A stretch of 64,000 bases of DNA. Origin: Saksenaea vasiformis B4078. Its lineage: Eukaryota; Mucoromycota; Mucoromycetes; Mucorales; Saksenaeaceae. A model generated the notes under the pieces. The model saw nothing but the letters and a program-made list of their open reading frames with translations. It had not been told where the DNA came from and did not search any database. Each line of letters starts with the position of its first letter. Position 1 is the stretch's first letter. The stretch lies in assembly GCA_000697055.1 (NCBI GenBank), contig JNDT01001856.1, positions 1 through 64,000 on the forward strand. Direction: 5' to 3'. The position numbers and the translations under genes were made by a program. This document shows positions 1 to 10,357 of the stretch, one piece after another.

Positions 1-2
1 AG

Positions 3-254
3 ATGAACGTCACAGTAATTAAGCAGCTGATTCATAATGATATCAGTTCCACCAAGATACGGTGAGTAGGGGCCCCCCCCCCCCCCCCCCCCCTCTCTCT
101 CTCTCTCTCTAGCTTTTGGAGAACTAATCAACAAGTTAGATTATTTGTCAAGCGCGGCATGTCGATCAAATACTTGCTTCCAAACCCTGTCATTGATTAT
201 ATACATTTACATGGATTGTACCTACCCAAAGTAGACATAGAATTGCAAAAGTAA
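3..254 (+). CDS. 3' end of unidentified gene (partial, spliced)
   Basis: Two blocks join in frame: 3..61 and 113..254, with a GT-AG intron at 62..112. The joined frame gives 66 codons ending in TAA at 252-254. An ATG lies at position 3, but the window begins there, so the true start may be upstream and the gene is probably truncated by the window edge. The visible protein is basic and mixed in character, with segments such as QVRLFVKRGMS and IHLHGLYLPKVDIELQK. I do not recognise the family. The intron is odd: it is almost wholly a C run followed by CT repeats (see findings). Confidence 0.45.
69..112 (+). repeat. poly-C / (CT)n low-complexity tract
   Basis: A run of about 22 C followed by about 9 CT dinucleotides. 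It makes up most of a candidate intron and ends at its AG acceptor. Confidence 0.95.
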
Positions 255-415
255 AACCCAACTTTACAGCCTCTTACATATTGCCAAAAAAGTGAAATGG
301 GAGCAGAAGAGTTGTTGTCTGCTCTGGTCGGACTCTCAATTCGTTCGCGCAGCAAACAAAAAGAGAGGAAACATACAGCAAATCCGCTCGTACAAAACCA
401 TTCCCGTTTGCCATC

Positions 416-1183
416 ATGTACCGAGAGATTGGGTTGTTATGTGTTTTGCTGCTACCTTTACTACTAGGTTACTTCTACAGAGCGACAAACCATGTGTCGT
501 CCGAGACAGTGAAAAAGACAAAGAAAAAGAAGAAAAACAAAAAGAGTGCGGGTAACAACAAGCAGACTCATCAAACACCTCCCATCATCACGGATGATGT
601 GAAGAAGAACAAGAAGAAGAAGAAGAAGAAACCTGAAGAAAAGAAAGAGACCGAGACACAACGTACCGCTCCTCCTCCTCCAGTACCACAAAAGGAAGAG
701 AAGGAGGAAAAGAAAACACAAGTGCGTGAGGTAGACGAACATATGGATCCAACGCCACGCTTTGCAAGGGTGATGCGCATCAAGACAGAGGAGGAAGATT
801 ACGTGGAACCCGTACCTTATGAAGAAGGATGGGATAGTGTAAAAACATCGTCAGGCAAGTCATTTAAAATAAATGATATATTTATATTCATTGAGCTTGA
901 AATAGCACGACCAAAGATGTCTATGCCTGAAGCTGAACCACTGACCAAGAAGCAACGGGAAAATATGGCACGTGCTGCGAGACGAAAGGAAGAAAAGGCA
1001 CGGCAGGATGCGCTGCAGGCCCAGCGTTTACGACAACACAAAAAGCAACTGGAAAAATCAAGGATCCACGAGTTCTATAGCAAAGGAGCAGGGAAGAACA
1101 CACCGTGGGGAAAAAATGGGTCCAGTAAAACACCAACGGCCACAGCAGCTTTGAATGAACATGGTCAACTCATATGGGATTGA
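416..1183 (+). CDS. lysine-rich single-pass membrane protein, unknown function
   Basis: The open frame of 255 codons starts at the ATG at 416. An N-terminal hydrophobic anchor ([15 protein letters not shown], about residues 7-21) is followed by a very basic region with KKK/KKNKK runs, a proline stretch and a charged helical C-terminus (KKQRENMARAARRKEEKAR). A probable GC-AG intron at 855..905 (gcaagt...atag, 51 nt) removes 17 in-frame codons encoding an out-of-character hydrophobic stretch, giving 237 aa. The anchor plus basic body suggests an ER membrane protein facing the cytosol, but no family is recognised. It is convergent with the secreted-protein gene ending at 1276, leaving only about 90 bp between stop codons. 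Confidence 0.7.
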   Translation: MYREIGLLCVLLLPLLLGYFYRATNHVSSETVKKTKKKKKNKKSAGNNKQTHQTPPIITDDVKKNKKKKKKKPEEKKETETQRTAPPPPVPQKEEKEEKKTQVREVDEHMDPTPRFARVMRIKTEEEDYVEPVPYEEGWDSVKTSSGKSFKINDIFIFIELEIARPKMSMPEAEPLTKKQRENMARAARRKEEKARQDALQAQRLRQHKKQLEKSRIHEFYSKGAGKNTPWGKNGSSKTPTATAALNEHGQLIWD

Positions 1184-1275
1184 CGGAATCTTCCGTTGAA
1201 GTTTTTATTTTCTGATAAAAAAAGAAGAATGGGTTACTGTTACACTTTAAGTTATAAAAAAAAGCCATGCTATTT

Positions 1276-2560
1276 TTAAGCGTCGACGTAGAAGGGGTGA
1301 GAATAGAATTCACAGGTCTCTTCATGCTGGGTAACACCAGTCAACTTGTAGAAGTAAGCAAAACCTTCACCCGCAGTGTCGACAACAGTGTCCTTAACGT
1401 TCATCATCTGGTGGATGGCCTCGTTACCCTTCCATGTCTCTTGAACCCTCTGTGGTTGACGGTCCTTCAAGTTAACCTTGTACAACTCCAAGGACTTGAC
1501 ATACTCGACTTGAGAAGCAGTGTCACGCTCTAATATGCAGAAAGAAAAAAGAAAATAAGAAATGAATCAGTCAGGTACAAAGTCGAAAAGCGGCTAACGT
1601 ACGGATTCGGACATCGTAGATCTGGCTGCTCTTTTGGCGGGAGCTGATAGCGGGCTGGACAATATCAACACCGAAACAACCACGGTCAATGTTAGGATCC
1701 ATCTTGTTAAGAGCTTCATCTTCGGCAGCGTTGTTATGCGAGCTTGACTTGACTCTGAAGACCTAAGATAGAAAACTATATATTAGCAAAACACTATTCG
1801 ATTTGACAGTTTTCTCTTGTTTATTTTTTACCTTGGTGAAGAGAGTGCAGTCGGGACCAGCCTTGTTGTGTACCCACACACTAAAGAATCATGATATTTA
1901 TTAATGCACAAAATAAAGAATAGGAGAAAGAGCTTACCGGAACTCGAAGCGAGAAGGAAGTTTGATACCCTTGACCTTGGTGATATCGACGCTATAAGGT
2001 ACAGGAGGTTAATGCAATCTTTTAGGTTAAGTCAAAGCTTAAACTCACGTCAAAGTGGCCTTTTTGTTCAGGGCATAGTTGCCTTTCCAGGGAGTACCGA
2101 GGTAATGGGGTGTACCGGCTTCGTCCACGGAATAAATCTATAAAAGTCACATCTGTCAAAAACAAACACGAAATAAAAAAGAAGAGGACGTACATCGACA
2201 CCGTTGATAACTTTGGCCTGGGCGTTTGGCTTTCTTGCTGTTGATAGTAACGTAGAAAAAATATAAGGTTACTTTTTTTTTCTTTTTTTAAGGACGAGTT
2301 CCGAAAACTTACTGACGGTAACCTGGACCTTCTTGGGGTTGGTGAACATCTTATTCTGGGCGGGAGCAGACACCGCGATACCTTGTTGTCAAAGAAGAAT
2401 GGAGTAAGTCGCCATTGGAACAAGAGAGAGTCATGCTTGTTTTACCTCCACAGAATTTCTTCAAGGCACCGTCAATCTCGTCCTGTAGTTTGTCAGCCTG
2501 AACAAGGCTGGAGGTGGCAAGGAAGGCCACTGCACAAGATAGGAAAAAGGAAAGCTTCAT
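1276..2560 (-). CDS. secreted protein of unknown family, 8 exons
   Basis: Exons on the minus strand: 2560-2446, 2381-2313, 2237-2194, 2137-2049, 1991-1938, 1880-1832, 1762-1603 and 1529-1276. All introns are GT-AG, and the exons sum to 834 nt (277 aa plus stop). The start is fixed by a clear signal peptide, MKLSFFLSCAVAFLATSS, with likely cleavage near LVQA-DK. The mature part is soluble and beta-rich in appearance (VQVTVTRKPNAQAKV; FEFRVWVHNKAGPDCTLF) with a few cysteines, and ends ETCEFYSHPFYVDA. No catalytic signature is visible. Eight exons in 1.3 kb is high even for this genome. An extracellular or cell-surface role is inferred from the signal peptide alone. Confidence 0.85.
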
Positions 2561-2788
2561 GCTTACGAAGGAAAGTGAAGATGAAGGGAAAGAGCGATGA
2601 GAAAGAAAGAAAAAGCTGAGTCGGGTTTCTTGTTCACTTTGGGTATCTTTTTTCTTCTATTTTTATCACTTCCAATTCATTAACGCTTTGCAACACAAAC
2701 TTATATTGCGCGCACAACTCCGCCCTTCCAACTGGGTATCAAGATGATGGACCTGGCTTCCCTTTTTTTTTTAATACTTTTTTCTTTT

Positions 2789-5342
2789 TTAAACTTGTGA
2801 GATTAGGTACAGTCCATAGCATAAAAGTGCCTGTTTTTTGGCAGAAGCGATCAAAAGATTCATATGGCATTTTTCTTCCGGACGAAGCGAGATGCCAATA
2901 TTGTTCCAATCTCCTCTCCGGATTTCGTGTGGCCGGCAACACAGCTTCTGGATATATTCTTTGGTGCGAGAGTTCAGGTACGCTGAGATGTCGGAATAAT
3001 TGTAATCTTCCTTGGTCATACCGAGCAGCTTCTGCACATAGTACCAAATCGCATGCCGAAGTGGCGAGGTGTCAACAGCCCCATCAGCCACTTGGTGGAA
3101 AATACTATATCGGGACAAAGAATATAAAACCTCGTCAGGAAACGGGACAGGGAGAGTTTAAGTCATCCTTTTTTTTATACCTCCAGTCAGTAATACTGAG
3201 TGCTTCATTAAACTCGTCATCGAGGTCATCTCCAATACCATGCAAGAAATGGTTTACAAAATCACATCCGTGATCTTCCCAACAGTACTCTCCCAGCATA
3301 AATTCGCTGTATTCTTCGTTGTCATGTTCAAACTCCTCTCGGAGAATCTTCTGATCGAGAATGGGGTCTGCAAACCGTGTAACATCTTCATACACCATGT
3401 TGACCCGTGACGCACTATCGTGAGATTCATCCGAAGCCATGGTATGAATGGTAAGCGGTCGCTTGCCTAACGCTGTCTCCGTCAGCGTCTTCAAACGTTT
3501 GTCAGTTCATTTTCTTTTACCTTCACTTGTATTCTCCGGGAATACATCTTCATCATTATCTTGTAAGCACATCTCTTCGAGACTCTCCTGGAGCTCCTCT
3601 TTTAGCGTCGAATCCTTGTTTGATTTCAGTTTAGTTATCAATGCGCTTGTCCGTTCCAGCACGATAGCTTCATCCTCCTCATCACCGTTGTCCGAATCGT
3701 CCACGGAGACGCCTAGACCTAACCCGTTGTCACCCGAAAACTCTGCTTGTTCCGCTTTCATGCCAGACTCAAGCGCAATGGTGCTATCATGCCAACCAGT
3801 GGCGCTTGATGCTGCCTTAATCGCTTCTTCTACCCCCGGTGATGTAGGGGTCCGTTGATCCAGTTCATACTCAATACCATCCAGATGGTCACTTCCGAAG
3901 CCCGGTACATAATAACCTCCTCGCATATCAAACTCAGGCGTGATCCCGCATCCCAAAACAAAGCTGTTTGCACCAAGGAAGGTAGATATAATCAGTACCG
4001 CCTGCACCAATTCTCCCTTACTCCACGACTCGCCTAGCGATGTCCCAGAGCTACTCATAAGGTTGGTGATATCCGTTTCGGTTAAGCGCCACGGCTGCCG
4101 GGCCATCTTGAGCACCAAACCGGAGATATGGCGCAGTTTGGGAGGACAATGCTCAATGCCCTTTAACCATCCAGAATCTCCTCCATTCTGAAGGAAGTCC
4201 AGCTTCAGAACGGAGACCAGATACTGGCATTTCTGCTCTGCAGCCGCCTGACAAAAAATCCCCTCACCCTTTAGAAAAACGAGCCAAAAAATAAAAAAAA
4301 TAAAAAAAATAAAAGATACATGAACTTACCATAATCCCAAGATAGCATTTCCATGTCCTATGGAGGGGACCAATCGCTGCCTTGACAATGTTTGAATAGG
4401 TTGTTTGATAAATTTCATAAAATGTAGGAAAAAATGCCATGACACGATAAAGATTGCTCAACCTTCCCTCTTCTACAAATGTTTTTACTAACATCTGGCG
4501 TACATACTCGTCCGCTGGCCGTCCGCCTGTCATATCCACACTTTCCGAGTCTTCCAATTGCGATTTCGTCAGATCAAAAGGCTCATCCATGCCGTCGCTC
4601 GATTCCGCTTCGTGAGACCATGGGGAGAAGGACAGATTAGATGGTCGGGGGTATGAACTAGCATTGTAAGATGTAGTTGATTCAAGCGAGAAGATATCTT
4701 TCAGGGCAATGAAATAGGAAGGTGACAGGTGGCTGGGCTGAGGTGCAGGAATCGCCGTGTCCTACCACATGATAAGCCGGTCGAATTCTATAAAAGGTTA
4801 AATCTTACCATGGTAATCTGTAAAAGCTCTTTGAATGTGTGTCTGACGTCGCTGAAAGGACAGGTGATGGATAGACGAAGAATGGTTAAGAGGAAGTATT
4901 GGAGCTGTTCATCTGTGCCTCCCACTTCCACTTCAGCTGCCTCGGCTTGGCAGGCTGCTTGCTCATCGTGCACGTTTCGGCAGCTCGATTCCTCTGAATT
5001 CTCGATCACTGTGATGGGTAAGGCCGGAGGGGTGGTAGGTGCAGTTGATTCCGCGGAAGAGACCGAGGTTTTCACGGGAGAAAAAGGCGACCGCGCGAGT
5101 CGCATATAAGACTTGACGACTTGGATAATTTTCTCCAGTGCTGCTTGGCGTTCAGGCTGAGATTCTACCTGTAGTGCTTTGAAAAGTGCAATGCGTAATC
5201 GGGAGGACTGTAGTTGACGCGCCCTAGTGTCGCGAGCTAAGAAGACATGAGTCGGTACAAAATGCGGCAACCCGTGTTGTAGTCTACCAATTTCTTCTTC
5301 AGCAGGCATGTCAAGTCCATGGTTTAACTGATCTTGGCTCAT
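2789..5342 (-). CDS. sestrin family protein
   Basis: Exons 5342-4809, 4737-4330, 4247-3521, 3472-3181 and 3104-2789 join to 2277 nt (758 aa). Family signatures run in order: GPLHRTWKCYLGIM at the exon 2 end, then AAAEQKCQYLVSV, FLQNGGDSGWLKG, ELVQAVLIISTF, CWEDHGCDFVNHF, and VDTSPLRHAIWYYV with EEKCHMNLL near the C-terminus. These match the N-terminal (alkylhydroperoxidase-like) and C-terminal domains of metazoan sestrins, which restrain TORC1 through GATOR2 and, in SESN2, bind leucine. At 758 aa it is longer than human sestrins (about 480-550). The extra length is an acidic, low-complexity insert between the two domains plus an extended N-terminus. Leucine-pocket residues appear conserved (see findings). 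The start is the first ATG of the long exon; upstream DNA has no continuing frame. Confidence 0.93.
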
Positions 5343-5875
5343 AGCAAGAGGGACAACAAATCAATGTCGCAGCTTCCAAAATTGGGTGCAAGGTTTCTGT
5401 TTGTAATGTTGAAAAGGAAGCAGCAAAGCTGTCAAATGCCTCCTTTGCTTCGATATATATATATGTATATATATGCACAGAAAGAAGGTGAAAATTTAGA
5501 AGAAAAGGAAAGAAAAGAAAAAGAACACAGTGCAGAAAGCAAAGGTGAGAATTTTCTTTCACACACAAGAGGGCCAGTAAGTGTACATGTCTGGAGGATT
5601 TCAGCCAATGGTATCCAAAGAATATAGCGCGGAGTGTCTTTTTGGCCAATAAAACACCTTCATTACAGTTTTCCCACTTAAGATTGAGACGACTTTTTGA
5701 TCATCTCTGGCCAAATAATAGCTAGAAAAGCACAATCCAGTCAACATGAGAGGCATATTCGATCATTCTCTTTTACCGCGTTTTATATAAAAAGTACCTA
5801 TCTTGCGCTCAGACTGGATCTCTGGCACACACTGCAATTCTGACCAAAATATCTCGGCCCATATCGTCTAACCGC
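5343..5875. other. intergenic, upstream of sestrin
   Basis: Holds an AT-rich TATATATATGTATATATATG stretch (about 5453-5475) about 110 bp before the sestrin start, and purine-rich sequence at 5500-5535. No gene seen. Confidence 0.6.
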
Positions 5876-6132
5876 TTAACGAATTTGTTCGTTATCCCGC
5901 CCAAACCTTCTTTCTGATGCATTTGGGAACTTCATGTTATACAGTGTTTTAGAGATGGCGTCATTTGTGCAGAACTTAAAAGGAAACCTTTCTAGATTTT
6001 CCACTTTTTTCTTTATTTTTTCGATCCTGAAAAGATTGATTCGGGTATATATATAAGTGCACAGTGATACGAACGTTTGTCGTTGATACATGATTCTGTA
6101 TCTTCCTTGATAGCTTCTAAGCCAGCTGCCAT
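5876..6132 (-). CDS. possible small two-exon gene or 3' end of a decayed gene
   Basis: Blocks 6132-6071 and 6026-5876 join through a GT-AG intron ending ctttTCAG to give 70 aa that read as a real soluble, charged protein (MAAGLEAIKEDTESCINDK; ENLERFPFKFCTNDAISKTL). An additional upstream block near 6240-6190 can be joined in frame through another short intron, so the true N-terminus may lie further up. I do not recognise the family. The plus strand of the same DNA also carries short open frames. It could be a fragment of a larger dead gene beside the dispersed repeat. Confidence 0.35.
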
Positions 6133-6169
6133 CTCGTCGGAAATATCTACATACGAAGCTTTTCAAGAT

Positions 6170-6564
6170 TTACCTTTATTTTTACATCAATCGTTACATG
6201 CGGGCATCGGTGTAGCCACAATGCCACTGGCTGATCTGAAAGGTGATGTGAACGCTGGAGGAATATAGAAAATCAGCATAGAAGGCTAGAAACCAGCCAA
6301 GTAATAGGAGCTCGTTATGTACAGCTAGGATGGTCTGGTACAAAGTCGTTAACATAGATGTCCCGCTGCTGTTTTAGGATGTTATACAGAAGGCACCGTT
6401 ATATGGTTGTTCATTGGTAACGCATGCTTCCCATTATTGCAGAACCCGGATGACTGCGCCAAACATGGATTTGTCGGTAGAGATTTGGCAACATGAGCAT
6501 AGGTTGGTAATTCGAACGTCCGCTTATTGCAGAGTGAAACGACAGTTGTTCCTCCTGCGGTTCC
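6170..6564. other. intergenic, no clear gene
   Basis: Only short, mutually conflicting open frames on both strands. It may hold decayed upstream exons of the minus-strand fragment at 5876-6132. Confidence 0.4.
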
Positions 6565-7250
6565 AAGTCGGTTCGGGACAGCGGTCATGCAGCTTAAACG
6601 GCATACAAAAAAATGAGTGATCCTGGATATGTAATAAAAAAGTTGACGTCCGTACCGGGGATGTTTATACCAACAGAGCCAAAGAAGAAGGAAAAAAGAA
6701 AGAATAAGGAGTGCTCCCTTTATATATGCATCACTATCCCGTTATCTGAGACATCTTTTCTGTATGAGATAAAAGGAACCTATCTTCAACACGTCTTTTG
6801 CATGAGACGACGGAATCCTGTTTCTGAGACACCGCTTTTATGAGTCAAAAGAACCCAATCACCAATTCATCCCTTCCCATGACACGATATGACCTTATTA
6901 CAGACACGCCTTCTGCGCGAGATAAACATAGCCTTTGGCATGATGTAAAAAAAATGCTGCCATTGACGCTTTTCTTTTGCACGAGACAAATAGTTCTATG
7001 TTTAACACGGATAATCGCGCCCTATCTTTAACACGTCCTTTGCTCGAGACAGTGAAACCCTGTCTCTTGCGCGTCTTTGCGTTAGATAACGGGAAGCTCT
7101 CAGTGACACAAACGCAACATGGAAGAGTATGACACGCAAATCATGACATCGGATGAACGTAAAAATACGTACTTCAAAAGCGCAGAGTTTATCTGGAAGA
7201 ATCGCCGAATAATTTCAAATAGACGCAAAGTCATTGGGGAAAAATACTGT
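6565..7250 (+). repeat. dispersed repeat family A, copy 1 (long copy)
   Basis: Shares a head block (ttgacgtccgtaccggggatg, then gagccaaagaa...) with 18155-18310 and 21715-21945. It shares a long tail (6720-7250, ending cagtgacacaaacgcaacatggaagagtatga) with 31600-32125. The middle is a degenerate tandem array with a period near 38 bp, built around cctatcTttaacacgtcttt and gcatgagacga. It has no coding capacity beyond chance frames. Confidence 0.8.
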
Positions 7251-7410
7251 AGTTGCTTACCACAGTAGTCTTCCCAACGCTCTCTTGTTCCCTTTCCCTG
7301 ACTGCTGCACCACATTTTTTTCCGCCTGAATTTTCACCAGTGAACCCGCAAGCATGACATGTGTTTCAATGTCCGATTAGTTTAGTGTCGCTCTTTCACT
7401 CTTGGCTACC

Positions 7411-8213
7411 ATGTTCAAAACACTGCGATGGCTAAGTCTTTTGGTTGCCATTGTGTGCCTTCTCCAGTGCACTGTGTTGGCATTAAGCATAACTATTCCG
7501 GCTCATGGAACCGAATGTTTCTTTGAACAGCTTGCTGAAGGAGATAAAATGACCGTGTCATTCCAGGTAGACAGCTTGGCATATTTCTTTTTGTACCTTA
7601 CTCATCGTCTACCAGGTTAGCCAAGTCAATCATCCCGGCATTGATTTCACGGTAAGCATCGCTTCTTGCTACTGATGAGCTTATTATGTGCATATCTCAG
7701 ATACAAGATCCCAGAAACCAACTGATGAAGAGCTCTGTACGAGAGACGTCAGGAATTCATGTTATTCGCGCAACAATTCCAGGAAAATACACTTATTGTT
7801 TTGTGAATAAGTTGAACTCTACTCCTGCCCGGTTTGTCAACTTCAACGTGCATGACATGCAAAAATTTGAGAATACAGCGAAAGGTACAGAAGATTGGTA
7901 AAGATACATGATAGAAACAAATCGCTGTGTAGAGCATATCGATCCAATTGAACGTGAAATTCGTGAACTGGCCGATAGTATATTTGCTATCAAGGCTGAA
8001 CAAGAATACATCGTGGTCCGCGAACGTCAGCACCGAAACAGTAAGGGGATTCTAATACAAAGGGCTTTCTGACGTTGTGTATTGATAGCGGCTGAAAGTA
8101 CCAACTCGCGAGTAAAGTGGTGGTCCCTGGGTCAAGTTGCCTTGTTGGTGGCGGTGTGTGTCTGGCAAGTCATCTATCTCAAGCGATTTTTCGAAGTGAA
8201 ACGCGCAGTGTAA
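7411..8213 (+). CDS. EMP24: p24 cargo receptor, Emp24/TMED2 type
   Basis: Exons 7411-7566, 7616-7651, 7701-7884, 7933-8040 and 8089-8213 total 609 nt (202 aa, normal for p24 proteins). It has a signal peptide (MFKTLRWLSLLVAIVCLLQC), a lumenal GOLD domain beginning TIPAHGTECFFEQLAEGD with the paired cysteines, a coiled-coil stem (ERQHRNTAESTNSRVKWWS), one C-terminal membrane span and a short tail ending KRFFEVKRAV. The FF motif and basic tail are the COPII/COPI sorting signals of the p24-beta (Emp24/TMED2) branch. It cycles between ER and Golgi and helps load GPI-anchored and other cargo into COPII vesicles. The ATG at 7411 was chosen because it directly precedes the signal peptide. The next gene, TRAP-alpha, lies 360 bp downstream on the same strand. 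Confidence 0.95.
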
Positions 8214-8573
8214 TGCTCTTTAGGAATAAAGAATTTCTATTATACCATGAAAAAAAAAGTAGAACATTTTTGCAACCTGTTATTGCACAGATAACGAACA
8301 ACGAATGGAGAGATACTTATGTGATTACAAACACTCAAACGGGGATAAAGTCTTGGTTAATAAATATAGGTAGAGCGTACCCGATGGACTGGGATTGCCC
8401 ATTTGCGGTAGAATATTCTGCCATTCAAGCACCTTTTGGATGCAAAAAGCTTAATCGAGATATTGGCCAATCGCAACACGAAAACGCACTGCCAATTTTT
8501 CTTTTTAAAATGGTGCCAGCTTCCACAAACCTGTCTCAGTGTTCCCGCTCCTCTTGCCCCCCTTTCTTTCATC

Positions 8574-9642
8574 ATGAGCAGATCGACTTCTTTGTGGACC
8601 TTGCTTTTCCTCTTCTGTGCAAGCATTTGTGGTACGTGTTCTCCCCACAACTCGCCACGTTTTCCTTTTCGTGATCTGCATTCGCGACCTGTCAACTGAT
8701 GTTTCGAGCTCTAGCTTTCGCACAGGAGGATGGCTTTACTGAACCAACAAATATTGAGGTTACAGCTCAGTTCCCTGACAATCCATTCGGATGTAAGTTC
8801 TCGTTTATGCGCAGAAAATGATGATAACACGTGAATAGTGGTTATTAATGGTCAGTATAACAAAATTATGATGACGCTCACGAACAATCACACGGAGGAG
8901 GCTACTATTGTCGCTGTTTCCGGAAAAATCAGCCATCCCGAAGACAATGGCAAGATTATCCGCAATGTATGCATTAAAGGTTATGAAAAACAGAGTTCTA
9001 ATCAATTTTTCGATAGCTGACGGCAACTCGCTACGACGATGTTACTATCGCTCCCGAAGCTGCTATTGATGTACCCTATGCGTTCTATTCTGAATTTGCC
9101 CCTGGTGATCTCGAATTGACCGTCTTTATCGATTTGTTGGCTGGTGTAAGTTGACAAGTGACAGCAACTGAGGCATGTCTGATAAATGGGCAAATTAAAG
9201 GAACAACTTCTTCGCGTTGTGGGCTACAATGGAACAATCACGGTTACTGATCCAGAGATGTCTCTGTTGGATCCTCAGCTGTAAGTTGATACGCATAGCA
9301 CATGGAAAATCACATATCCTAAATCTCGTGATGTAGTCTCTTCCTTTATGTCATCCTTGCGGCTGGCGCTCTCCTCGTCGGTTACATTATTCGTGAAGCA
9401 TTCTTCCCTCCTAGCAAGAAGGCCAAGGTAAATAATAATGATAATTTGACTCGGAAGCGAAAGGAGACTAACGTTTGCTCGATTGATAGGCAAAGAAGTC
9501 CGTGGAACCTGCAGTTCGCCCTACACATCGTGATGAAAAAGGACAAATGGTTTTGGATGAATCATGGATCCCCGAGCACCATCTTAAATCTGGTAGCCCC
9601 AAGCAATCCCCTAAAGTGAAGAGAAGATCAACTCGCAAGTAG
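8574..9642 (+). CDS. SSR1: translocon-associated protein subunit alpha (TRAP-alpha/SSR1)
   Basis: Exons 8574-8631, 8715-8792, 8839-8966, 9017-9145, 9201-9280, 9337-9427 and 9490-9642 total 717 nt (238 aa). The signal peptide is MSRSTSLWTLLFLFCASI. The lumenal domain carries the family blocks FPDNPFGLVINGQ, ISHPEDNGKIIRN, PEAAIDVPYAFYSEF and GDLELTVFIDLL. A membrane span (LYVILAAGALLVGYII) leads to a basic cytosolic tail (SPKVKRRSTRK). This is the alpha subunit of the Sec61-associated TRAP complex that assists insertion of some signal sequences; the budding-yeast relative is Irc22. It follows Emp24 on the same strand, both early-secretory proteins. Nothing suggests co-transcription. Confidence 0.93.
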
Positions 9643-10357
9643 ACCGATGATGGATAATATTTAGAATAACGGTGCATTTGTTTTTGTATTGTTTATCTTA
9701 CTTAATTTACTGTATTAATAGAAAATTGGATTTGCAACTAAAATATGTAGGCATAATCGCTCTTGTTGATTCATCATTGACTTGTGTCTCGTACGAGGAC
9801 CAAATTAGTGATTATACCATCTATGCTGCACTTGGCTCCCATTCTGGAAGAGAGATGGATCATTTAGCTCAGGGTCGAGGTTTTCAGGATAGCAAGAACA
9901 ACTACCTCTTTCTCTGATCTCCGGAAAGTCATTCATGGAATATCATAATACTATACAGTATCTGAACGGGGGAGATCATCATGCTATCACGGTTTAACCG
10001 TCACTAGGTTTAAATTCATTATGCTTTTTAAATAATACATTGTTAGAAGAGGCGCCAACCATACTGTCTATTGAGCCCTACTTCCCAGCACAAAGACGCT
10101 TCACTTTCCAGTGTGAAATTTATTTACTTGAACGTAACGTAATGTTTATTTGATGCAAAGAATCGTCCAAAATCATATTATTCTGCAAATATTCAAAAAA
10201 AAAAGGAAAGGCTGGAAAGTGCTCCTTCTGTCAGTCCCCAACAGGCATAGATGATTTGGAAAAAAAGAAGAAGAAAAAAGAATTGCCAGAGAAAATAATG
10301 GACAAGGACTGCCAGCAGCGTTATCCTTCGTGATGTAAATACCGCCACGATCCACCA
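9643..10357. other. intergenic, convergent gene ends
   Basis: Lies between the stop codons of TRAP-alpha (+) and the ING gene (-). Short open frames only (for example 9672-9917 on +). No gene supported. Confidence 0.6.
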
